Of a stretch of 64,000 bases of DNA, positions 1 to 13,800 are shown piece by piece. Numbering within the stretch: position 1 is the first letter of the stretch; each line of letters begins with the position of its first letter. Made by a program: the position numbers and the translations under genes. The DNA is from Ulota crispa (taxonomy: Eukaryota > Streptophyta > Bryopsida > Orthotrichales > Orthotrichaceae): positions 22,460,727 through 22,524,726 of the forward strand of contig OY987245.1 of NCBI GenBank assembly GCA_963920765.1, given 5' to 3'. The notes beneath the pieces are model-generated. The model was given only the letters and a program-made list of their open reading frames with translations, was not told the DNA's origin and made no database searches.

Positions 1-577
1 AATAGGCATTACTTTTGTACTAAATCTTTTCCATAGTTATATTTTTTAGTTAGATGATTCGTTACACTTTTAAATTATTTTGACAATTTTGACACATGGC
101 TGTTCACTCGTGTTTATCAACCGGCAGATTTGCATTAAGTTTTGAAAATTTTAATTTAAAAAATACATGTATTCTATGTCAATTTTGCTACACTTCTATA
201 ATGTTGATCAACATTATAAAAAAATACCAAATTGACCCGTATAACTTGACTATTTGTGTCCAAATTGACAAAATAATGTTCAAATTGATAGTGTTCCCTT
301 GCATAGTGATCTTTTAATGAAATTGCCACTATAAGTTATTCATATAATAAATGATAAAAGAAAAATGTTAAAACAATCATGTTTTCTTTTTTATACTCCA
401 AAAATCTTTAAGGGGACTTCATACTATAAACTAATTTTTTTGATATGAAACATGTGAGATTTGTTGTTTAAATGTCATGTTAAGCAATACCACTTTTAAT
501 ATTTAATGATTAAGATAACCAAAATCGATGATGGATGGAATATTCAAAGTTTTAAAAAAGTATTTTAATTTACTCAC

Positions 578-787
578 CCTTTTGCAAATTCCAAATAGCT
601 TGTTGGTGTAACATAGTTCTTTCGTTTGACTTCAGCATACATTCTGTTGGACATGTCAACAACTGATTTATGTATGATTACAAAAAGCTTGCAAACATTA
701 ACTCGTGTATCTCCAGTAACATTTTCTTCGTTTTCCAATAATTTCACAGACACTTCTTGTAAAGCATCTTCAGGCCAATCTAAAAAC
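578..787 (-). CDS. DNAH2: Dynein exon 37 (last in window): AAA4 end, before stalk
   Basis: The exon encodes [15 protein letters not shown], then [13 protein letters not shown] and [16 protein letters not shown]...AL, H.SV....., and Y(V)TPTSYLE mark the end of AAA4. Acceptor TGCTTTAG, donor AAAGG/GTGAGT, phase 2. The stalk coiled coil should follow beyond base 1. Confidence 0.96.
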
Positions 788-3700
788 CTAAAGCACAAAC
801 CAATGGAGTGATTTAGTAAAACCAAACAAGAATAATATATTAAATTCTATGTTCTTATAAATACATAATGCAAATTTTTAGAAATTGTTGTATAAGTATT
901 AGTAGAAAATCGCATTAGAATCTATATTTTCATGTAATATAGTTTCTCTTGAGTTCCTTGTTTCCAATGGAGAATCTGCGTTAGAAACAAGGAACTCAAT
1001 AGAAACTACATTACATGAATACGTAAATTCTAACGCGGTTTTCTACTAGTGAAATGAAGAAAATTAAGATTCCAAATTTTAAATTTAAAAGATGGTTAGA
1101 TAAATTGTAATCATTAATATGTTTTTTCCAGTAAAGATGTTTGTACCAATCAATGGTGGAGCAATTGACAAGACCAGGGAACATCATGAGGCGTCGACTG
1201 AAGAGCTCGGAGACGGGGCTAAGGCACAACACCACATGCAAGTTGTTGCGCACGCGTTCCACAAAAAATGCCCACATGGCCTCCTCTGTCTCCATGATCC
1301 CCTCGTTCTTTGCTATCGACCGAATTCCATCAAACACTTGCGACAAGTCGTCCTTGGTGAACAAATTAGGTACCTGTATTATTACGCACATATACACAAC
1401 CATACATGACTAGTTTATTGGTCACCCCTTTTAATGTGAGAAAAACAATGGAAGAAATAATATCACTTCTCTATATATTCAACTTGATTCATGCCCTTTA
1501 CAACACTTTAAAGCTTAGAAACTTTTGACCTTCATCTTCAAACCTTTATTATAATTGTTTAGCTCTTACTTACTTCTCCCGTGCTCAGAATATTGTTGAT
1601 GTCTTCCAGGAATGTTTCTTCTACCACCTGAGTATCGTCAAACAAAAACACCACTTGTCTGTTGCCGTCACCAATTCCCGCAGCTTGAAACAACAGTTTC
1701 AAATCATCATGAAATTGCTGACTTAAATAAGTCTGGGTCACTTTCACTTGAAATGGCTGTTGTGTCAATTACAACGCACCCATCATCATTAGCAATAATA
1801 AAAACTGACTGACCCCAGTTAATTAGAAGCTTGTCATCATATGTTAACCACAATACAGTGCTAGCTAAATTAAATTGAACAGATTTGTTATGACATATTT
1901 ATTTTATTGTAAAGTATGAACTCACAAAATGGAATGAACTATATTCTTTGCATTAAAAGTGGAGGGCAAATTATTACCCTTCTGTATTAAGATAATTGAG
2001 TATTGGCTTTACACAATACAAAGCATCACAAGGAGAAATTAACTAAAAAAACAGGACTCACATAAGTTTGTGTATTTTACAAGTTTTCTAAAATGATACA
2101 ATGTTGATTAGGTTGTTTGACAAGAATTGAAAACTTCATTCCAATCATCTTTTGAAGAGTTGCAAGTACAATGTATAATATGGTTTTTGTCATTTGCACT
2201 AAATAGTGCATTTAGTTTGCCCCACACAAATTTCTCAACACTTTATACTATAAATACTTGTCAATACTACAATGATCTTCATCAATAATTATTGCAATAA
2301 ATAATTTTAACAACAATAAGACTTAGCAACAACAATAACTTTGCAGAAAAACAAACTAGCCTTGTATAGGACATAAACCATGTGAAATTCTAATATCTTG
2401 AGAGTTGAATGTGCTTCCAACTGGTCAAGCAATGAGTCATGAAATATCTTTCTAGGGTAAGGCAACCTAATTATTAAGTCAACTTAAATGCATTGTTTAG
2501 TGTAGTTACAAATTGCTATTGGTACAATTTAAGTTTTATGTTAAGATAGTTTAAATGCACAATTTATTGTAGGGCTACAAATTGCCATTGGTACAGTTTA
2601 AATTTTATGGCAACCTTTGTTGGTTCAACCTTTACAATACAAAAGTTGGCTTAGATTGTTTGCAAGTACATTTTAAATAAACTTTTAATGGTCTTTGTCA
2701 TTGGAATTTTTCAATTGACTTTTAATTCATTACCAAAATAGCATGTCATACTTGAACGTTTATTTTAACATTGAAAAAAATGATTCTCCAACTACGTAAA
2801 ACGTTTATCAACAGAAAAGAATTCTACTCTAAACGAAAATTCTTGTTGCTGGTCATTTTTATGAAGGCAAACAGTAAACCAATATCCATAACACAAAAAA
2901 CCAATTGAGTTGAATTTCCTTTTGGGTTGCATATATATATATATAATATATGCGCGCTTTAAATGTGATATGATGTTTCTATAAAAAAAATTAACTGATT
3001 CCAGGAAGGAGGTTTTAAAATAAAATAACTTTGATTTTCAAAAGTGCTATGTGACAAAAACTATAGCAATTAAAATAGATGCTGAAGTAATATGAGATTT
3101 AGGCAAAGAGTTATAATGGTAAAAAAAGGTACGTTCTAGAATTAAAAAATTACAAATAATAAAAAATGACGATCACGTATAATCCTAAAATCTGGACTAA
3201 AAGGAATAAACACTGCAATTGCAACGATTTCTTATTTGATGCTAATTAACCCCTAAACGCCCAAACTCATTTTTTCTGCAAAAACACTGATATCTGTCAT
3301 TTTAGACAATTGATTCCAAGAACGTTTTTTTTTCTTTTTTTATATAGTTCCAATCATAGGATCTTACATTAGACTAATGCAAAAAGCTACAAGCTACAGT
3401 GAAATTTTCATGAGTTTGATCATATGGATTGAGTGACACAAACATTTGAAGTTGGTGTAAGAAGTTTTTTTTGACCTATGCCCAAAATTTTCAGGTCCCT
3501 TTGACTAAATATTGTTGATATTTTTTGCACTATGGATGCAAGAGAGATTTGTCCTACATGTTTTAAATTATGTGAGGAATATCTTTACAAATTTTGATGT
3601 TCAATAAAGCCTTAGAACAATCCCTTCATGGGCCTCCATTGCAAACATGTGCTTGAAATTCACACTACCGTAGTGTGACATGGGTTTTGTTTTTGCTATG

Positions 3701-4179
3701 ACAAAATAATTATTATCTTTATCTAAAGAGGTTTGTTTTTGTTTAAATGGAATAATGATTATTTTGTTTTTGTAAGTACATAATTATTAGACTTTTTGTC
3801 ATACATTCAATTTGAATGAAATATAGCATCCTTTCAATCTTAAAGAGTCAATCAAAATGTGGTTAATTTCTTGCAATGTTTACAATGAATGAAAGTGGAG
3901 TGGGTTTAATGGGATTTAATTGAATTGGTAACACTTGAAGGTGCAAGTAGCTAGGAAGAGAAAGCAATATATTTGGATTTGAAAAGATACTTGAGTATGG
4001 GAGTGAAAGAAAAGTGAATATGCAATGTACTACAATGGATTTATTAAAAATACTTTTTGTTGCCAAAGGACAATTACCAAAGTTTTTGTCATATCTCTTA
4101 CCCATTTTTCACAAATTTTGTTATTTGTTTCCTAGCAATTTCTAGAAATTTGTTTTTTACAAACCAAATTTCTAGAGGT

Positions 4180-4224
<45 letters not shown>

Positions 4225-7200
4225 CAAAAATCCCAAGGGTGGGTTTTTGGAAGGTTTTGTCTTGATTGACAACCACAAAAATTTAAAAAATCAAATCAAA
4301 TCTCTAATAGCTATTGCAATTCAAAAGTTGATGTATTTATCAAATACAAGAATACATTTATATAGTCCACTACTGTTTTAAGAATATTCCAATGAACCAT
4401 GCCTTCATTATTTACCCTAGGGAGAAGTCAACATAAATGGCATGCCCAACATGCCCCATGAACAAAAAAAAAAACACATAAACAATCACAAATTGAACAG
4501 TAAATATGATTTCAATAAAAATTATCCTCCTACATAGCCCTTGCAAAACCCTATTTTAGGAATAAAAAACAAAAAGAATCAATCAAAAATCCCAAAAGAA
4601 CAAGCCTACCCAAAATCCATTTTGTCCCCCATAAGAATAATGGGCTTTTAGGGTTTAAAATAATAATAAAAATAACAGTCAAAATCAAAGCAAGTATGTC
4701 ATAAAGAAGTATCAAACCCTTGCATCTACAAACTTTTTATTACTAAAGTAATGATACTTGATTTACTGGAGTTTCCATCGAATGGTAAACACTACTGAAA
4801 ACATAAACATTTAGATAGATATGCTTAATATTAATTACCCTCATATCAGCAATAAAAGCAGACAATTTTGTTAAACTCTTACGTCCACTCCCTCCAACTC
4901 CAACTAGCAATAAATTGCCACGCGGTTGCATGATGACTCGGTGAATTCTACAAATATGATTCATTGCGTCTTTAAACATAACCTGTTTTTGATAAAAGAA
5001 ACATCCAAACATATTGATAAAAGAAACATCCAAATATCAATCTAGAATTCAATAAATATATATCAAGAATATTACTTTATGGGAATTGATGTAGGTACAC
5101 GTAAGGTTTTTTATATGACACATAGGGGTAAATTTTAGATATATACTATCAACAAGTTGAATTTGAAAAATTTGAATTCATATTTGGATTTAGAAATTTT
5201 GATCTAGTTTGGAACTACAAAGGAAAACACAATTGAACAACGCCCAATGGAAGAGCTTAGATTTTTTTACAAACAAAGTGTAAAAGTAATAATTTACCCC
5301 CTAGTTAAGCATTTTCACTAGGCATTATTCAATTGTAACCTCCTTTGTGGGTCTAAATTAGATTAAGGTCTCTAAATCCAAATGTGAATTCAAATTTTCC
5401 ACTTCCAACTTGTTGATGATAAACATCTAAATTTTATCCACCCTTGGTATCCATATAACAAACCCTAGGTGTGCCTATATCAATTTCCTAATTTAATTGA
5501 ATATCTATTATTATTTTGTATCCATATTTATAAACATATAGAATTGTTTGAAAATAAATTTGTAATTGGATGTTTTAACATTTTTGTGATGACATAAATA
5601 TTTTTATACTTTTTATATTATAAAATCAAGCACTTTGACTATATGCCCGAAATACATTGTAAAACTTACATAAAAAGAACTTTTATATAGAGTTTAGAAT
5701 ACACTAATGGAAAATGGATCCAAATCAAGCCGTCCTAATCAACACTACCATGTTCAAAATGTCCTAACCAAACGTCCAAATCAACAAAATATTATTGATT
5801 CTAGCCTTGCTTACTAGTAGTGATATGGTTTAATGTTGTGTTTATCTTTAAATCATAATGATATTGTATTGTAATGAGTTGAATGAATTGAAAGGTTTAC
5901 CAAATTCATGCCAAATGTACCCGGTTGTGTTTGCAATTCTCTTAAGTTTTCTTCTAAAGACTCCCTCAGTTCTTTATAACTTTCAATAGGTTCATATCTT
6001 GCATCATCAATTGGTGGCATCATACAACTACTAATAAGTGGCATGGTTTTATCATGACCAAATATTGTTTTCCAATCAGTATTGAAGTAGTCTTTTAATT
6101 TTGAACTCAATAAATCCTAATTCAATATAATCTGATTTTTTAAATATATACATGGGTATTGCAGTTGCACTTTAAAATTGCAAGTGAAAAATTTGTCATG
6201 GTTAAGAAGTATATAAATTTTCGTCAAAGGTATAGACAAAGTCACATGAAGATTTGCTAATTTTAAAGCAAAATCAAAGTGACAAGGCAACAACACAAAC
6301 TTATGATTCAAATTAAGTGCGTTCAAATGTAAATTCAGTTGTTGAACTTATCTACCTTTAGCCATGTTTGATCATTAACATCCCACATGCGATCACCATA
6401 TACTCGCAAACATTCATGAATAAATAGTTTAAGTATACCTCCTTTTGTATGAAAAGTATCTTTATGTGCCAACAGCATTCCTTGAACAACCTATATATAT
6501 ACATGTGCAAAATCAAAATTAGATATATAACCTTGATTTCTATTGTTACAATTTACCAAACATCAAGGTAACACTGGAATGCATACCCTCTAAATTTTTT
6601 AGGAGAGTCCAACAAGAGTTACGCTTAGAACAGCTTGTTCAAAAACTTAAAAATGGTATATTTTTTATAGCTTATGCCCTTAGAGCATCTCCATTAGTGA
6701 CTCCAACACGCTCAAAGTGGATGAAAAGTGTTGCAAACATTCTTCAAACTCTGTCAAGACACTTGGTCCTACCATGTCTAGCAAGGGTACTTCAAACCGT
6801 TGTTCGTCATTATTGAGCCTAAGTTTAGTGGGCTTTATCCTCTACTTTCCTTGATAAGTGGTCAACTGCTTATTTATGGGGCGTGTTGGAGTGCAAGCCC
6901 ACCTTTTTGAAGAGCATGGGTGGAGATCTAGGGGCTTGAGGGTCGGGCAAAATAGATGGAAAACTTTAAAAGAGCCCGGACTGGTGGAGATGCTCTTACA
7001 GGTTAAGTTTTATATGTTTTTGAAGGTATATATATATGTATACATATACATACATATATATACATATATAGGAAATTGCTAAAGCCACACCCTTGTGAGC
7101 AAGTAAATTGAGAATTTGATGCTAATTCTTTTTATTCAAGTGATCCATCATGCATTCAATCACGTCATTTCCACATCCTTGAAAGAAAGAAGAACAACTC

Positions 7201-7833
7201 CTATTACTTTTGGAATTTTTATTGCACCTTTGTTAAAAAGGAATTGATATGTGTACCACACCCTTTCAATTACTGTACCACACCCTCAGAGTAAATTTTT
7301 GATTTCTACCATCATAAAGCTGAATTTGAGAATTTGGAATTCAAATTTGGACTTAGAGACCATGCTTTAGTCAGAACCACAAAAAAAGTTGCAATTCAAC
7401 AACATCCAATGAAAAAGCTCATCTTTTTTTTACAAACAAAAGTAAAAGTAACAATTTTCTCCCTAGCTAAACTTTTTCATTGGGTGTTGTTGAATTGCAA
7501 TTTTTTTTTATGGTTCTAGACTAAATCATGGTCTCTAAGTCCAAATTTGAATTTCAAATTCTCAAATTCAGCTTTTTGATGGTAGAAATAAAAAATTTAC
7601 TCTAAAATGTGGTACACTAATTGAAAGGGTGTGGTACACATATCAATTTCCTTGTTAAAATTTTGATGTATTTCTGCTTTAAGTAATTCAAAAATCCTAT
7701 GTTTTTAATTTCAAATTTCTACATCTCCAATTTTTTTTGAATATAGTCTTAGAATGATAAAAGTGAAAAAAATATTTCAATCCAAATTTTAAAAAATGAA
7801 CATTAAATTTTCACATTTCATGCTAAAAGCACA

Positions 7834-7899
<66 letters not shown>

Positions 7900-10800
7900 T
7901 AAAAATAAAAGTTCTAAATGTGAGGTGGGCAAGTGTGTGAAATCTTATTTTGGTGGGATTTCAACCCACATAAAAAATAATTAATGGATTTTATTAATTA
8001 ATTAAAATTTATTCTTATTATTATTTGATTTGATCATCATACATTTATTTCATAAAATAAATTAGGAAATTTAGTTGTTTTTGACAAGCCTTTTGAGTTA
8101 TTTGAAAGTTGTTTAACCCTTAAGCGCCCAGTGAGAGGATCTTGTCGTTGGGGCCCACAACTTTATCTCATTTTTTCTCCCGATTGGTACAGTAAAAACA
8201 ATCAAGGCTAGTCTCCATCAACACAAAAGGTAGTCCTTTTTCAAATCCTACGGTCACTTTTTCTGAATGTAATTTTCCAAGCTGTGGTGGCCATAAACCC
8301 CCCATTTTTTCCTAAATCTTAAAATAACTATGAGCGCTCAAGGGTTAACCCCTAAAGGACCATTGCCTCTTTGGAGGACCAATGGGATTTTGGGCATATA
8401 CCTATACTATTTTATATAGTTCTTTTTAATTTTTATTAAGGTGAGGAATTCAAAGACCTACATGGGTATCTAATTTTACTTCATTCATATATTTGATGAA
8501 GAAGTCATGCAAGAATTTATGAAAATTAGGGGTGAAGGAGCAATACAAGCATGGCCTCTCCTTTGTAAATTTGTGTTGATTCCAAAGAGGGTCAACTTTT
8601 ATGGGCACAAGGTGTAGCCACTTGGGCAAAGGAGAGAGGTCTGTCAAGGGCTGTCTTGGGGGACTCCCAACCCTCCATTCCTTCTCCCCCTTGTGAATTT
8701 TGGTAATTTAATTTTGTAAGCAATTTATGTATTTATGTATTTTTTAATTTTCCTTTTCAAATTGAAGTATGTTAAGATTCCTTGGTTTTTGTTGTTTTGA
8801 TTGATGTAATTCAGATTTTTGAAATGGACATAAAGCCTCCAATTTTTCCTAGTGTATTTACAAATTTCATAACCTTCTGACATTTAGAATTTTTTAAAGT
8901 ATGTTCTACACCTCCAATTCATTTGAAAATTCTCCATTACATACTTTCCTTAAACTTCTTAATGGAGTAATTAAACCTCAAGTTTGTATAAAGCATTTTT
9001 TTACTATAAGAGTAGTCAAAGGCTTTTAAAAAATTTGGACAAAACCAACTTCTTTTATTTATTTATTTTAGATGTCAATATCTCACTATTCTTCATCTGA
9101 AATGAGCTGATTTTCTTCCTAGAAGTACCTCTCGGACAAGATCCTATGATTGGATTTTTTTAAAATTCCTAACTTCCTACTCATTCCCCTAGCAGGGGTA
9201 GTTTTTAATGACTTTTACATAAAACTGGGCTTGATCCTGTCGGGGTTAAAACATGCTTTTTTTTGTATCAGCAGTTTTGGTCATTTCACTATTATTTGTG
9301 TCATCAAACTTATATCATATAAATCATGATCATTGATGCCTTTCAGATTAAAGTTAGATTTAATAAATTTTCAAAAATTCTATGGAACTTCAGCACAAAT
9401 TCTACAAGCAAAATCAACATATTAGAACCTTCATGATACATTAATCTAGAACACATAAGGCCAATACAAATTATGTGACTCCAGATTTGCTACATGTATG
9501 AATAACATGTACTCGATTAGGAATTACATAGGCAACAAAACAAAGACATCTCAAGACTGGTCATATGAGAAAGCCCTATTCAATGTATACTTCAAACCAA
9601 AAGTAATTCAGCATCATGTTTTATACTGTAGGCTTAAGGACACAATTTTTTTTCAAAATATTTCAAAGTTTTCTTTGGCACCTTTGCAAGATCACGCATA
9701 TTAAACACATAATGACTTTTACTTGGTGTTGGTAAAAGTTCTTTAACAATCTCTTGATAAACCCCAATGCAAACAAGCATCAAACTGTCTCCTAAAAGAC
9801 GAACTTCGTCCTCAAAATTAGCCAGCTTTGCACTCAAAATTGCTCCAAAAATACGCTTCATTTGTTTATCACTTGGAGCTGTAATATTTAACTATATTGT
9901 TCCCAATCACCCAAAACATAAGATGATTAGATATAAGTTTCCAATACTTGAATTATTCATTGTAAATAGCATGAAAGATTATCAAATTGTATATTGAAGT
10001 GTAACATGATCATGATTTATCAATACACATACTACTTTGTCCATGATTACTTTGAATTTTGAAGCAACGACTTATCAAATATCACGTTTGATCATTCATA
10101 ACTTTGGTGTGCTTTCCAAAATTATTACAAATCAAACTGTGTTTGAAAGAATCAAATTATTATTAATATACAAAAATTGGAGAGTTTTGTAGCATTGAAG
10201 AAGTATTAAAACTCCAAAAATCTCAATTTTGGCAATCAAGTGGGATTTTTTAAAAGTTGTATTCATTAACATGCATTAAAAATTTATTTTGAATTTGCTT
10301 GAAATTTTCTTGAATAATCACTTATATTTGACTTTATAGAGATTTATGAGTTCTATTTTGTTGTTCTTTTTCAAGTTGTTTATTCCCAAATTTTATAGCT
10401 GTCATACAATTTATAGAATTGTGCCTTAATAATTTGGCAAAAGAACTAGTGGTTTTAAAATAAAACGTCTCGAGGTTACAGATTTTTTTCTAAAATCAAA
10501 GGACAAAGATATGTTGAAATGTTATTTCTTCGTATGTACCGTAAAGAAACTAGAGTGACACTTAGGGCCGCTTTACACTATGAGTGGAGGCTGGTTTCCA
10601 GGCTCTGACACTCGGAATGCTAGTACCTAATTGATTTAAAATTCTGAAAACTGCCTCAACTCCTAAGTGCTCTAACCATTTTCATCAAAATCAGGGTTTT
10701 TAAAGATCTACAACTTTGATGCGGCTTATCTTAGTTAATCAAATGATTCACAAAAGTGACCATTGAAAATAGTGAAGCATTTATTTAGAAAATACCTTGC

Positions 10801-13800
10801 AAATTTTGGGAATAATTGACCATGGGAGATGGGAGATTATAACATTTGATCAAACAACATGTGATGGCAAAATCTCAATTTTTGGCAAGTAGTTGCAGTT
10901 TAATGATTTTTACAAAATTCTATAAGCCCTTGATTCATCTCAATTTTTTTGAGTAGCAAGAATAGATGTGAATGCACCCTTGCAAATTATTGAAGATTTT
11001 ACTTCTTTATATGTAAAGTTTAGGGCTTCAAACCACTCTTGCACAGAAAACAATAACCGGCACAATTGGTGAGGGTTGCCCTAACAAGGGTTTAGAACAT
11101 GCTTGTACCCTTGCTAGTGAATTTCCCATAACCACAAAGCACATGCAAGGAAGCTTGCAAGGAGTATTGACTGGTTGTAGCTTGTAAGCAGTTGCTTGCC
11201 ACCACACCCCATATGGTGTTTTATCCAATTGAGGCTCTTGAGGCACTTGTATAACATTTGACTTGCCTTGCCGTTACTCCACTTGCATGGACCACTTGAA
11301 TATTTTGATAATTGTAGTTTATAACAAGGTAAAAAATTTAGATGCAATACCTCAAATAGGCTTGTGAAATCATGTGAGGACCATTTTGGTCCTTTGGGAC
11401 GTTCAAGGGTTAAGGCCTTTACACTAAGAGTCAAGGTTATTTTTTCAAAATATGTTTTAATATTTGAGAGACAAGATTTGACACATCCCCAATCTCAAAA
11501 ACTAGGTTTTCCAAAAATATGAAGTCAATTCTTGGGCCGGATCAGTTGTCAAATTTTATTAAAATATGATTTTGTGAACTACAAACATTCTTTTAAGATA
11601 CTCAACACCATAGGATGGGGTAAAAATATCAATGACTCTCCTAAATCTCTTCTTTTTTATCTCTTTTTTCCTGAAATTTTCAAAATTTGTTCTAGTGGTC
11701 TCAACTTTTGACCACAATACCTTTACACACAAGACAATTAGCCCCATTATACTAATATTATAATAGACACTTGGGGCCGTTCCCAAGGCCATTTGGGCTT
11801 AAATTTTGGTTGAAATGGCCTCAAATCTTCATGGCAGTGACTTCTAGTGTAAAGCGACCCATATTAGTATCGTAATTTGTTTTGTTTGGTTTGTTTTGGT
11901 TTTGTTCCGTACCAATGAAAAACATGCTTGGATTCGTTGAGAAATTCTATTTCGACCTCCACCAGGAGGCGCCATGGCACACAGAAGTTGCATGTTCAGT
12001 ATTTTCTTCACTTCTTGCTTCATTCGGTCGTACCAAAATCCATTGTCCATCCACAGTTTCAGTAGCTCCAATGGTGGCATAAATCCAAACTGCGTAGCCC
12101 ATATTTATTATCATCATCATTGCTCTACTTCAAAAATCAAAACACAATAAATGTGTATAAAATGTTAAAGGAAATGACACTTTATTTGTATTCAATTTCA
12201 GGTATTATTTAACAATAAAATCTTACATACTTGGCATATTTTACATGTTACTAAAAGTATAACTATATACATACCACACTCTTCTTAGGCATGTTGACAT
12301 CATCAAGGAAACAAATGAGAAATTTTCCTCCGGGTGGAGCAAATACTCCTTTGGTCCGTTTTTCAAGGCGACCTTCAATACCTTCCTATTTATATAAGAA
12401 AATTTTCTGCTTTTAAGTATTCACAAGAAAATATAATTATCATTAAAATAAAGATAGGAATTGAGCACATTCTGTATCATTTAACTAAAGATTGCTAGCA
12501 ATTTGGTGGAAATTTTATCCTTTTCATGAAAAGATTTCATTCAGATAAAAAATTAAATCAAATTAGACACATTCAAAATATTTTGTAGTTATATATTCTT
12601 GCAAGAACTTGTGCCTAATTACTTTGGCTTTTACTTAAAAATCTTTAAGGGTTTCAGTTTGTTGAAAATGTATTTTGCCATTTTTTATTATGTGAGAAGA
12701 TGACGTAAATCTAAGCTTTGTAAGTTTACAAAAATTCATAAAAAATATTTATTGAAGGTCAAATATTATAGAATTCTTTGTGATAAGATAACAGTACCAA
12801 CAATTCCCTACAACGTATTACGAAGCCTCAATGTCATGGATGTTGCCATAAAAAAAAATCCTTATAAATCATAGCTTAAATTTTAATTTGGATCTGCCTT
12901 TTAGTTTCTAAAATCATTATTTTGGTCGAGAATACTGACTCATTGATCATCCTTTATCAGTATTTCAGTTTGTAAATATCATTACGTTAACCATTTAGAG
13001 ACTACCGAACCATAATTTTGGTTCGGGAGAGTGGTTTTTGGCTTATAGAGTAAAATTGTTCAATAATTTGGAAACCAATCTTGAAGAATGCTTGTGCTCA
13101 CAAGAATTTTGCATCCAACCAAATATAAAATAACAAAATTAGGCATGTGAGTTCATAAACAATGATGTTTATACGGCATGGCCTCAAAATATGTATCCAT
13201 ATTTGGTCAAAGATGGATCAAAGCAACAACACAATACATCAAACATCCAAGAAGAATGTCAAATTTCAGACGTGCAGTCCTAAAAAGTTTCAAATTCCTC
13301 AAGAAATACTCTTGTATTGTTTCTCTATATGGTAGTAGTATAATTGTAATATTTGAAAATATATTGAAACGGTGCTATCATTTCATACTAAAAATTTATT
13401 GTCCTACATTTAATGCCAATTCTTTATTGTTTTCACTGATTGGATTTTCCATAGCATTTATCGATTTTCTTGTAAAATTGTTTTTGGGTAGCATATAAAG
13501 TGAGATTTTTGACCCTTTTTGTTCACTTAGCTACACCTTGTGATTGCTATTTTTATCCATTTTGTGTGAAACTAGTCTCCTTGAAAAGTTGAAAAACCAT
13601 GCTTTTTAGAAGTATAAGGCTCTTCTCAAACAAAACTTGTATGAAGTAGTAAGATCCAAAACCCCACAAGCACAAAAACTAGAGATTTTTCACCTAAAAC
13701 TCACTCAATCACTATAATATTTCACCTCCAACAATAGATCTAGTTGAAATTTTGATACTTTATAGTAAACAAGGTTTATTTCCCATTTGTACGGTTGGAG

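Larger units (their letters stand above)
1757..4838. other. Intron (3.1 kb) between dynein exons 35 and 34
   Basis: No coding segment recognised. It holds a 2-unit tandem repeat (2481-2610), AT microsatellites (about 2932-2952 and 4186-4220) and one solo TTAACCCCTAAACGCCC end at 3246. The rest is AT-rich sequence without visible structure. Confidence 0.7.

Noticed and set aside
1119-1413. Two plus-strand frames of 96 and 90 codons
   Set aside because: Antisense shadows of dynein exon 36, which has clear AAA4 motifs on the other strand.
11028-11434. Overlapping minus-strand frames of 72 and 106 codons
   Set aside because: They lie wholly inside a TTAA-type MITE, and the matching copy at 59691-60467 does not keep the frames open.
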